A stretch of 43,937 nucleotides of DNA from M55B157 sp965657825 (GTDB lineage Bacteria; Actinomycetota; Actinomycetes; S36-B12): NCBI GenBank assembly GCA_965657825.1, contig CBFHQG010000007.1:1-43937 (forward strand), read 5' to 3'. The notes below the pieces were generated by a model. That model made no database searches. It was not told where the DNA came from and was given only the letters and a program-made list of their open reading frames with translations. The translations under genes were made by a program, and so were the position numbers. How positions within the stretch are numbered: the stretch's first letter is position 1; each line of letters starts with the position of its first letter. This document shows positions 37,201-43,937 of the stretch, in pieces.

Positions 37201-38333
37201 GGGCGGCCGCTGAAGGCGTCGCGCAGGCGCGAGAACAGACCGCCTCCGCCCTCGGTCGAACTCTGCACCGACACCGACGCGCTGTCCTCACCTCGCAGAT
37301 CGGCGAGTTGGCGAAGCAGGGATGCCTGCTCGTCATCGAGGCGCATCGGAGTGCGCACATCGAGATGCACGTGGAGGTCACCTCGACCCGTTCCCCGTAG
37401 GCGGGGCACCCCCCGTGCCCGCAGAGTGAGCACCTGACCGGGTTGGGTGCCCGCCGGGATGGTCAGCGTCTCCTCACCGTCCAAGGTCTCCAGGGTCACC
37501 GAGGTGCCCAGCGCGGCCGCTGTCATCGGCACCTGCACGCTGCAGTGCAGGTCGTCGCCGCGGCGTTCGTAGATCGGGTGTGCCCGCTCGACGATCTCGA
37601 CGTACAGATCCCCCGCTTCGCCCCCACCGGGCCCCACCTCACCCTGGCCGGAGAGTTGGATGCGGGTACCGGTGTCGACGCCCGCGGGGATGGTGACATC
37701 GATGGTGCGACGGGTGCGCACCCGTCCATCACCGGAGCATTCCACGCACGGGTGGGTGATGGTCGTGCCGAAGCCTGAGCACTGCGGGCACGGGCGCGAG
37801 GTCATCACCTGCCCGAGGAAGGACCGCTGCACCTGCTGGATCTCACCGCGGCCTCGGCACATCGGACAGGTCGATGGTTCGGTACCGGGTGCCGTCCCCG
37901 CTCCCGAGCACGCCTCGCAACGAGCTGCGGTGTCGACGGTGATGGTCTGCTGTCCGCCGAACATCGCCTCCTTCAAGTCGACTTCGATGCGGATCAGGGC
38001 ATCCTGTCCGCGGCGTCGCCGGGTACGCGGCCCTCGCTGCGCAGCTCCACCACCGAAGAAGGCATCCATGATGTCGCCGAAGTCGAAACCGCCTCCGCCG
38101 AAGCCACCCCCACCTGCTCGCAGCGGGTCACCACCCATGTCGTACATCTGCCGCTTCTGCGGGTCGCTGAGCACCTCATAGGCTGCCGTGACCTCCTTGA
38201 ATCGCTCCTGGGTCGCGGGATCAGGGTTGACGTCGGGGTGCAGCTCACGAGCGAGACGCCGATAGGCGCGCTTGATGTCGTCAGGCCCAGCATCCTGGGA
38301 CACGCCGAGAAGGGCGTAGTAGTCGGTCGACAT
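37197..38333 (-). CDS. dnaJ: Chaperone DnaJ
   Basis: Hsp70 co-chaperone of 378 residues. J domain with the HPD motif in ELHPDVNPD (~residue 33), a Gly/Phe-rich stretch (AGGGGFGGGGFDFGD, ~75-90), and a zinc-finger region with four CxxCxGxG units (CEACSGAGT, CPMCRGRGE, CPQCSGFGT, CVECSGDGR; ~140-210). C-terminal substrate domains follow. It lies 7 bp after hrcA, so it is under the CIRCE operator. No grpE/dnaK lies in the window, so this is the dnaJ2-type locus. Confidence 0.95.
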   Translation of the reverse strand: MSTDYYALLGVSQDAGPDDIKRAYRRLARELHPDVNPDPATQERFKEVTAAYEVLSDPQKRQMYDMGGDPLRAGGGGFGGGGFDFGDIMDAFFGGGAAQRGPRTRRRRGQDALIRIEVDLKEAMFGGQQTITVDTAARCEACSGAGTAPGTEPSTCPMCRGRGEIQQVQRSFLGQVMTSRPCPQCSGFGTTITHPCVECSGDGRVRTRRTIDVTIPAGVDTGTRIQLSGQGEVGPGGGEAGDLYVEIVERAHPIYERRGDDLHCSVQVPMTAAALGTSVTLETLDGEETLTIPAGTQPGQVLTLRARGVPRLRGTGRGDLHVHLDVRTPMRLDDEQASLLRQLADLRGEDSASVSVQSSTEGGGGLFSRLRDAFSGRP

Positions 38334-38340
38334 CGGCGTC

Positions 38341-39360
38341 TCAGCCCTCGCTCAGGATCCGGCCGAGGTACTGCGCCACCGAGCGCACCGCTGCCATAGA
38401 AGCCGGATAGTCCATGTGGGTAGGACCGACCACTCCCAGGCCGGCCACGATGGTTTCGTCGCGGCCATAGCCGGAGCCGACCAGTGATGTCCCGTGCAGG
38501 TCCTCGATCGGATTCTCGTGACCGATACGCACGGTGACATCACCGCCGGTGGACACCTCACCGAGCAATCGCAGGAGCACCACCTGCTCCTCCAGCGCCT
38601 CGAGAACCGGTTCGAGATTGGTGGCGAAGGACTCCCCGTAGCGGGCGAGGTTCGCCGTACCTCCGAGGACGATGCGCTGTTCCTCGCGAGCGACGGCGGT
38701 CTCGAGCAGGGTGGCGATGATGGCCACGATCTGCGGCTGATCATCGGCGGCGAACTCCTCTGCCACACCATCGAGGGCGGGAGCAAGCTCCGCGCATCGC
38801 TGACCGGTCACCGCACCGAGCAGACGGCCGCGCACCTGCGCCAGGACTTCATCGTCGATCGGCGTAGGCAACTCGATGACCCGCTGCTCCACACGGCCGG
38901 TGTCGGCAATGAGGATGAGCAGCACCCTTGTGTCGGACAAGGCGACGATGTCCAGATGCCGGACAGAGGCTTGCACGAGGGACGGATACTGCACGAGCGC
39001 GACCTGCCGGGTGAGTTGGGCGAGCAGTCGCACACTGCGCGTCATCACGTCATCGAGATCGACCGCGCCGGCCAAGAAGTTCGAGATCGCCCGTCGCTCG
39101 GCGGAACTCAGCGGCTTCACACCGGACAAACGGTCGACGAAGGCGCGGTAACCGATGTCGGTCGGCACGCGTCCGGCGCTGGTGTGCGGCTGGGCGATGT
39201 AGCCCTCCTCCTCCAGCGCCGCCATATCGTTGCGGATCGTTGCTGACGACACTCCCAGGGAGTGCCGCTCGACGAGAGCCTTGCTGCCGACCGGCTCACG
39301 GGTGGACACGTAGTCCTCGACGATGGCACGCAGGACGGCAAGGCGCCGGTCCTCGAGCAT
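38341..39360 (-). CDS. hrcA: Heat-inducible transcription repressor HrcA
   Basis: A 339-residue repressor of chaperone genes. N-terminal winged helix (REPVGSKALVERHSLGVSSATIRNDMAALEEEG, ~residues 20-52; recognition helix SSATIRND) and a following PHTSAGRVPTDIGYR motif (~56-70), then GAF-like and C-terminal domains. The ATG at 39360 has AGGAGG 6 bp upstream. A CIRCE element lies 45-71 bp upstream. It heads the leftward run of ten genes to era. Confidence 0.95.
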   Translation of the reverse strand: MLEDRRLAVLRAIVEDYVSTREPVGSKALVERHSLGVSSATIRNDMAALEEEGYIAQPHTSAGRVPTDIGYRAFVDRLSGVKPLSSAERRAISNFLAGAVDLDDVMTRSVRLLAQLTRQVALVQYPSLVQASVRHLDIVALSDTRVLLILIADTGRVEQRVIELPTPIDDEVLAQVRGRLLGAVTGQRCAELAPALDGVAEEFAADDQPQIVAIIATLLETAVAREEQRIVLGGTANLARYGESFATNLEPVLEALEEQVVLLRLLGEVSTGGDVTVRIGHENPIEDLHGTSLVGSGYGRDETIVAGLGVVGPTHMDYPASMAAVRSVAQYLGRILSEG

Positions 39361-39404
39361 GCCCACCTCCTGACGCAGCCCCGACCGGATGGGATTCCGA
39401 CCAT

Positions 39405-39431
39405 TTGGCACTCACCGTGCGTGAGTGCCAA
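39405..39431. promoter_or_regulatory. CIRCE operator of hrcA-dnaJ (variant arms)
   Basis: TTGGCACTC-N9-GAGTGCCAA (39405-39413, 39423-39431) is a perfect 9-bp inverted repeat with the canonical 9-bp spacer. The consensus arm is TTAGCACTC, so one base per arm is changed (A to G), symmetrically. HrcA binding here would repress its own operon until heat or unfolded protein inactivates it. Confidence 0.95.
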
Positions 39432-39514
39432 TACTAACCCGAGGTCGGACCGAACACCTCCCGTACCGACACCGGTAGTGGTCAACGACCTTCCCGAACA
39501 GCCACAATGGGGTC

Positions 39515-39910
39515 ATGACCACGCCACCTCCCGAGCCGACTCCCGAGCCGACTCCCGGCCCAGCACCCGGTCTGTACCCGCCTCCGGCTCCCGGCCAATC
39601 CCCGCCTCCGGCTCCCGGGTACCCCGCAGCGGCCTACCCCGGTGCCTACCCCAACGCCTACCCGAACGCCTACCCCGGCTACGACCCCTACGCGAAGTCG
39701 CGGATCACTGCCGGTCTGCTGGGCATCTTCCTCGGCGGCTTCGGCGTCCACCGGTTCTACCTCGGCTACAGCGGCATCGGTGTCGCGCAGATCTTCGTGA
39801 CGATCTTCACCTGCGGGATCGGTTCCCTGTGGGGGTTCATCGAGGGCATCATGATCCTGGCCAACTCCGGCATCACCACCGACGCCCAAGGACGCCCCCT
39901 CCGCGAATAA
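39515..39910 (+). CDS. TM2-domain membrane protein with proline-rich N-terminus
   Basis: A 131-residue protein. Residues ~1-58 are Pro/Tyr/Ala repeats (PPPAPG, YPGAYPNAYPNAYPGY). A TM2 domain follows with helix 1 (TAGLLGIFLGGFGVHRFYLG, ~65-84), the GxxGxHRFYLG signature, and helix 2 (AQIFVTIFTCGIGSLWGFIEGI, split at ~90-112), then DAQGRPLRE. Function of TM2 proteins is unknown. It diverges from hrcA across the CIRCE region, and a palindromic element starts right after its stop. Confidence 0.88.
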   Translation: MTTPPPEPTPEPTPGPAPGLYPPPAPGQSPPPAPGYPAAAYPGAYPNAYPNAYPGYDPYAKSRITAGLLGIFLGGFGVHRFYLGYSGIGVAQIFVTIFTCGIGSLWGFIEGIMILANSGITTDAQGRPLRE

Positions 39911-39964
39911 CTGAAATCCGCAACTATTAGCTCGTTGTCGCCCCTAGGGAGTTGCGGATTTCAG
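39911..39964. repeat. Second intergenic inverted repeat sharing the GAAATCCGCAAC arm
   Basis: CTGAAATCCGCAACT (39911-39925) and AGTTGCGGATTTCAG (39950-39964) flank a 24-bp loop. It begins at the first base after the TAA of the TM2 gene and ends 23 bp before the hemW stop on the other strand. The 12-bp arm core and loop length (24 against 25) match the element at 31013-31073, although the loops are unrelated. Confidence 0.85.
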
Positions 39965-39987
39965 CTCCCTGCGTCGCCGGTGGAGCC

Positions 39988-41214
39988 CTAGGTGAGCTCG
40001 CGCACGACACGGTCAGCGAGCAGTCGCCCCGCATCGGTCAACCGCAGACAGGCATCGTCGAGCGTCACCCATCCTCGCGTCAGGAGATCATCGAGGTTCG
40101 ACCGCTGCTCAGCAGGGATCAGATCCATGGGGATCCCCTCACGCAGTCGCAGGCCGAGCATCGTCGACTCGATCCGGCGCATATCGGCATCGAGTTCCTC
40201 GAAGCCCGCGATCGGTGCGCACCCCTGCGCCACCTCTCGGCCGTAGGAGGCCGGGTGCTTGACGTTCCACCAGCGCACCGCGCGGTCCGCACCAGCGAGG
40301 TGGCCGTGCGCCCCAGGCCCGATCGCCCACCAGTCCCCGCCCCGCCAGTAGCCGAGGTTGTGTCGGCACTCGCCCCCCGGACGTGCCCAGTTCGACACCT
40401 CGTACCACTCCAGCCCAGCCTCACGTGCGATGTGGTCGATCAACGCGTAGCGCTCGGCAGCGACGTCGTCATCCGGTGCGGGCACCTCACCACGGTGCAC
40501 ACGCTGTGCTAGTCGCGTCCCCGGCTCGACAATGAGCGAATACGCCGACAGGTGATCCACCCCCGCTTCGAGCACCGCCCGCACAGAAGACTCAAGATCG
40601 ACATCCGTCTCCCCGGGCGTGGCGTAGATGAGATCAGCGCTGATGTGCCGAAAGCCCACTGTTCGCGCCCGTTCGATCGCAGCGAGGGCACTGCCTGGGG
40701 TGTGGGTGCGCTCGAGTACCTCCAGCACATGCGGCGCAAGGCTCTGCACACCGAAGGACACCCGTGTCACCCCAGCGTCGAGCAGTGCTGCGAGCGACCG
40801 CTCATCAACTGAATCGGGATTCGCCTCGATGGTCACCTCCGCCCCTGGAGCGAGTGTGAACGCAGTGGTGACCGCAGTGATTACCGCCGCGATGTCATCC
40901 GTGGAGAGCAACGTGGGCGTACCACCGCCGATGAACACTGTGTCTACTCCGCCGGGTTGCCACAGCGATCCAGCCATCTCGATCTCCCGTACCGCGAGGC
41001 GGGCGTAATCAGAGGCGGCGAGGTCGATCTCACGAGGTGTATAGGTGTTGAAGTCACAGTAACCGCAGCGGGTGGCGCAGTAGGGGACGTGGATGTAGAT
41101 GCCCTTGGGCGCAGCAGGCCTGCCTTCGAGATCGCGGAGGCTGCACTCCCACCTATGGGGTATGGGCGCCTCCTCAGACGGAGTCACCAGACCGTTCAGG
41201 GTCGTGTCGCTCAC
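39988..41214 (-). CDS. hemW: Radical SAM heme chaperone HemW
   Basis: A 408-residue radical SAM protein (formerly coproporphyrinogen III oxidase-like). The 4Fe-4S motif CATRCGYC (CxxxCxxC) is at ~residue 48, with GGGTPTLLS (~105), VTIEANPDSV (~140) and GVQSLAPHVLEVLERTHTP (~168). HemW family members bind heme and transfer it to respiratory enzymes and lack the N-terminal features of HemN. GTG at 41214 is selected because of GGAGG ~10 bp upstream. Divergent from the DUF4870 gene across a 63-bp region. Confidence 0.92.
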   Translation of the reverse strand: MSDTTLNGLVTPSEEAPIPHRWECSLRDLEGRPAAPKGIYIHVPYCATRCGYCDFNTYTPREIDLAASDYARLAVREIEMAGSLWQPGGVDTVFIGGGTPTLLSTDDIAAVITAVTTAFTLAPGAEVTIEANPDSVDERSLAALLDAGVTRVSFGVQSLAPHVLEVLERTHTPGSALAAIERARTVGFRHISADLIYATPGETDVDLESSVRAVLEAGVDHLSAYSLIVEPGTRLAQRVHRGEVPAPDDDVAAERYALIDHIAREAGLEWYEVSNWARPGGECRHNLGYWRGGDWWAIGPGAHGHLAGADRAVRWWNVKHPASYGREVAQGCAPIAGFEELDADMRRIESTMLGLRLREGIPMDLIPAEQRSNLDDLLTRGWVTLDDACLRLTDAGRLLADRVVRELT

Positions 41215-41277
41215 CTCACACCACCTCCAGTTGGGCGTACGGTTGAGGTAGAACAACCCACACCTCCAGGAGGTTCC

Positions 41278-41682
41278 ATGTCCACGACACCCCCACCCCC
41301 ACCGCCCCCGGGTCCCCCGCCCCCATCGACACCACCACCGACTCCCGGCCAGCAGCCGATGTCGGAGTCGGATGCACGACTGTGGGCGATGCTCGCCCAC
41401 CTGTCCGGAATCGTCATCGCGATCATCGGCCCACTGATCATCATGCTGGTCTTCGGCCCCCGCAACGCCTTCGTGAAGAACCAGTCGACCGAGGCGTTGA
41501 ACTTCCAGATCACGCTCGCCATCGGTGTGGTCGTCAGCCTCGTGCTGACCGTGGTCATCATCGGCGCGATCCTGCTTCCCATCGTTCTCATCGTGGGCTT
41601 GATCTTCATGATCATCGCAGGCGTGAAGGCTTACAGTGGGGTCGAGTACCGCTATCCGTTCAACATTCGGCTCGTCAAGTAA
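41278..41682 (+). CDS. DUF4870-domain membrane protein with proline-rich N-terminus
   Basis: A 134-residue protein. Pro-rich leader (~1-28), then the DUF4870 signature SESDARLWAMLAHLSGI (~29-45) and two to three hydrophobic helices (~46-62, 80-98, 99-115), closing with YSGVEYRYPFNIRLVK. Strong AGGAGG 6 bp upstream of the ATG. Function unknown. It resembles the TM2 gene in organisation (proline-rich tail plus short membrane domain), and both border hemW. Confidence 0.88.
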   Translation: MSTTPPPPPPPGPPPPSTPPPTPGQQPMSESDARLWAMLAHLSGIVIAIIGPLIIMLVFGPRNAFVKNQSTEALNFQITLAIGVVVSLVLTVVIIGAILLPIVLIVGLIFMIIAGVKAYSGVEYRYPFNIRLVK

Positions 41683-41703
41683 TCCGCACTCTGACTCAAC
41701 GGC

Positions 41704-41732
41704 AGGCCCCGGTCACTTCTTGGCCGGGGCCT
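41704..41732. terminator. Hairpin between DUF4870 and lepA genes (possible bidirectional terminator)
   Basis: AGGCCCCGG (41704-41712) and CCGGGGCCT (41724-41732) form a 9-bp stem with an 11-nt loop. It lies 22 bp past the DUF4870 stop and overlaps the end of lepA. There is no clear T tract, so termination is inferred from position and stem strength. Confidence 0.55.
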
Positions 41733-43542
41733 CCGTCGTGGACAGGGCAGCGATGAAGGCTTCCTGCGGGACTTCGACCCGACCGACCATCTTCATCCGC
41801 TTCTTGCCTTCCTTCTGCTTCTCCAGCAGCTTGCGCTTGCGAGTGATGTCACCGCCGTAGCACTTGGCCAGCACGTCCTTGCGGATCGCTCGAATCGTCT
41901 CGCGGGCGATGATCCGCGAACCAATGGCAGCCTGGATAGGCACCTCGAACTGCTGCCGCGGTATCAACTCGCGCAACTTGCCCGCCATCGCAACCCCGTA
42001 GGCATACGCCTTGTCCCGATGCACGATCGCACTGAACGCATCGACCGCATCGCCGTGCAAGAGGATGTCGACCTTGACAAGGTTCGCTGCCTGGTCACCG
42101 CTGGGTTCGTAGTCCAAGGATGCATACCCCTTCGTCTTGGACTTCAGCTGGTCGAAGAAGTCGAAGACGATCTCAGCCAGTGGCAGCGTGTAGCGAAGCT
42201 CGACACGGTCCTCGCTGAGGTAGTCCATGCCCAGCAATGAGCCGCGCCGGGTCTGGCACAGTTCCATGATGGCTCCGACGTACTCCGAGGGAGCCAGCAG
42301 CGTGGCCCTGACAACCGGCTCGCGCACCTCTGCCACCTTGCCGGTGGGAAACTCCGATGGGTTGGTGACGGTCATTTCGCTGTCATCGTCCATCGTGACC
42401 TCGTAGACAACATTCGGGGCAGTCGAGATCAGATCGAGGTCGAACTCCCGCTCGAGGCGCTCGCGGACGATCTCCAGGTGCAGCAGGCCGAGGAACCCGC
42501 ACCGGAAGCCGAACCCGAGCGCGACTGACGTCTCCGGCTCGTAGACCAACGCGGCATCGTTGAGTTTGAGCTTGTCCAATGCGTCGCGCAGCAGCGGGTA
42601 GTCCGATCCGTCAATCGGGTACAGCCCGGAGAACACCATCGGTTTGGGGTCGCGGTAGCCACCCAACGCCTCGGTAGCTCCCTTGTGCGACGTCGTCACG
42701 GTGTCACCGACGCGCGATTGACGGACATCCTTCACGCCGGTGATGAGATACCCCACCTCGCCGACGCCAAGGGCCTTCGATGCCATCGGCTCCGGTGAGA
42801 TGACACCTACCTCGAGCAGGTCGTGGGTCGCCCTTGTCGACATCATCTCGATGCGCTCGCGAGTGGAGAGTTGGCCGTCAACGACGCGGACGTAGGTGAC
42901 AACACCACGGTAGGCGTCGTAGACGGAGTCGAAGATCAACGCGCGAGCTGGTGCATCAGCGACACCTGTCGGCGCGGGCACCCGATCCACGATCTGCTCG
43001 AGCAGATCGACGACACCCTCGCCAGTCTTCGCCGACACCTTCAGCACCTCCTCGGCCGGGCAGCCGATGATGTGGGCGAGTTCGGCGGCGTATTTCTCCG
43101 GCTGCGCCGCAGGCAGGTCGATCTTGTTGAGCACCGGGATGATCTGCAGATCGTTATCGATCGCGAGGTAGAGGTTCGCGAGAGTCTGGGCCTCGATCCC
43201 CTGCGCGGCATCGACGAGGAGGACGGCCCCTTCGCACGCCGCGAGGCTGCGCGAGACCTCGTAGGTGAAATCCACGTGTCCGGGGGTATCGATGAGATTG
43301 AGCACGTAGTCGCGCCCATCGCGGGCCTGATAGGGCAACCGGACGGCCTGGCTCTTGATGGTGATCCCGCGCTCGCGCTCGATATCCATCCGATCGAGGT
43401 ACTGGGCGCGCATCTGACGCTCCTCGACCACACCGGTGGCCTGGAGCATCCGGTCGGCCAGGGTCGACTTGCCGTGGTCGATGTGGGCGATGATGGAGAA
43501 ATTGCGGATCATCACGGGATCGGTGCGACCTGGTTCCGGCAC
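41713..43542 (-). CDS. lepA: Elongation factor 4 (LepA)
   Basis: A back-translocating ribosomal GTPase of 609 residues. G1 AHIDHGKSTLADRM (~residue 18), G2 GITIKSQ (~60), G3 DTPGHVDF (~88), G4 LNKIDLP (~142), domains II, III and V as in EF-G, and the LepA-specific C-terminal domain with RKDVLAKCYGGDITRKRKLLEKQ (~residues 560-582). Start is GTG at 43542; the N-terminus PEPGRTDP is usual for actinobacterial LepA. Divergent from rpsT, a common lepA-rpsT neighbourhood. Confidence 0.97.
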   Translation of the reverse strand: MPEPGRTDPVMIRNFSIIAHIDHGKSTLADRMLQATGVVEERQMRAQYLDRMDIERERGITIKSQAVRLPYQARDGRDYVLNLIDTPGHVDFTYEVSRSLAACEGAVLLVDAAQGIEAQTLANLYLAIDNDLQIIPVLNKIDLPAAQPEKYAAELAHIIGCPAEEVLKVSAKTGEGVVDLLEQIVDRVPAPTGVADAPARALIFDSVYDAYRGVVTYVRVVDGQLSTRERIEMMSTRATHDLLEVGVISPEPMASKALGVGEVGYLITGVKDVRQSRVGDTVTTSHKGATEALGGYRDPKPMVFSGLYPIDGSDYPLLRDALDKLKLNDAALVYEPETSVALGFGFRCGFLGLLHLEIVRERLEREFDLDLISTAPNVVYEVTMDDDSEMTVTNPSEFPTGKVAEVREPVVRATLLAPSEYVGAIMELCQTRRGSLLGMDYLSEDRVELRYTLPLAEIVFDFFDQLKSKTKGYASLDYEPSGDQAANLVKVDILLHGDAVDAFSAIVHRDKAYAYGVAMAGKLRELIPRQQFEVPIQAAIGSRIIARETIRAIRKDVLAKCYGGDITRKRKLLEKQKEGKKRMKMVGRVEVPQEAFIAALSTTEAPAKK

Positions 43543-43606
43543 GCCGCCTATGGTCGCACGGACTCAGGATCTGGGCCTCCGAGTGGGGACCAGGAGCCGG
43601 GCACGC

Positions 43607-43612
43607 TATCCT
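43607..43612 (+). promoter_or_regulatory. Predicted -10 element for rpsT
   Basis: TATCCT (43607-43612) fits the TAnnnT -10 pattern and lies 78 bp before the rpsT GTG. No strong -35 box is apparent. It falls within the 148-bp divergent region between lepA and rpsT. Confidence 0.35.
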
Positions 43613-43690
43613 TTCCGATGGCCCATGAAGGGGTCCAGCCCGCTCGATCCCCGTCCCGGGCACGATCACCCGCACTGGAAGGCACCGCAC

Positions 43691-43937
43691 GTGGCGAACA
43701 TCAAGAGCCAGATCAAGCGCAACCGCACCAACGCTAAGGCGCATGATCGCAACAAGGCTGTCCGGACGTCGTTGAAGTCCGCCGTCCGCAAGTTCCGCGA
43801 GGCTGCCGACTCCGGTGAGGCCGCGAAGGCCAAGGAACTCGCTCGTGAGGCTGGCCGCAAGTTGGATAAGGCCGCGAGCAAAGGCGTGATCCACAAGAAT
43901 CAGGCGGCCAATCGCAAGTCCGCGATCGACGCCCGCG
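43691..43937 (+). CDS. rpsT: 30S ribosomal protein S20 (rpsT), 3' end cut by the window
   Basis: GTG start at 43691 with GGAAGG about 11 bp upstream opens a frame reading MANIKSQIKRNRTNAKAHDR, then Lys/Arg/Ala-rich helices including AVRTSLKSAVRKFREA and KAASKGVIHKNQAANRKSA. This is the S20 fold, a primary 16S-binding protein. 82 codons are visible; only a few residues should be missing because S20 is normally 86-90 long. It is divergent from lepA. Confidence 0.95.
   Translation, partial: MANIKSQIKRNRTNAKAHDRNKAVRTSLKSAVRKFREAADSGEAAKAKELAREAGRKLDKAASKGVIHKNQAANRKSAIDAR

Overview
The window is ordinary high-GC chromosomal DNA from an actinobacterium (class Actinomycetes; I would not go below class). 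The evidence is gene order rather than any single gene. It contains the actinobacterial blocks dnaG-dgt-dusB, glyS next to znuACB-zur, and hrcA-dnaJ-rsmE-HIT-phoH-ybeY-corC-(CDA-like)-era with recO-uppS. It also has RipA-type NlpC/P60 hydrolases, an oleA-oleBC-oleD cluster, GTG starts, -10 boxes of the TAnnnT type and a single-chain glycyl-tRNA synthetase. There is no phage, transposase, integrase or CRISPR array.

Layout. 0.1-4.9 kb: a secreted S33-type hydrolase, then a leftward group with a Tat-exported DyP peroxidase, a PCu(A)C copper-chaperone lipoprotein, a membrane protein and an alpha/beta hydrolase, which looks like an envelope copper/heme module. 5.1-5.4 kb: a stand-alone structured RNA with its own promoter, several GNRA hairpins, a possible pseudoknot and a perfect terminator; raiA-motif RNA is my best candidate identity. 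5.45-10.06 kb: the leftward ole operon for long-chain olefins, in which the oleBC fusion is cut by an in-frame TAG. 10.1-15.3 kb: secreted and cell-wall genes, including two tandem RipA-like NlpC/P60 paralogs with matching promoter motifs, a compositionally odd secreted orphan, tRNA-Met(CAT) and tRNA-Asn(GTT). 15.4-20.2 kb: a hypothetical gene, dnaG, dgt and dusB. 20.25-21.6 kb: two small metal-related units, namely an HU-like/zinc-ribbon gene pair behind a Zur-like box, and a six-cysteine miniprotein behind a CsoR-like palindrome. 21.7-29.4 kb: glyS, small genes, the zinc-uptake operon znuACB-zur behind a palindromic Zur box, and a permease/TIGR03943 pair fused by overlap to uppS. 29.4-39.4 kb: recO/uppS and the ten-gene hrcA-to-era run, nearly all with stop/start overlaps, headed by a CIRCE operator. 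39.5-43.9 kb: TM2 and DUF4870 proteins, hemW, lepA and the start of rpsT.

How the parts fit. Much of the window is core information processing: replication priming, dNTP control, tRNA modification and charging, ribosome assembly by Era/YbeY/RsmE/LepA/S20, and heat shock by HrcA/DnaJ. Metal homeostasis recurs (copper chaperone, CsoR-like site, Zur sites, ZnuABC, TIGR03943/permease). The observations most worth following are the structured RNA, the amber codon in oleBC (which would stop the pathway at the beta-lactone), the CsoR-like control of the Cys-rich miniprotein, and a pair of intergenic palindromes sharing a 12-bp arm that each begin at a stop codon.
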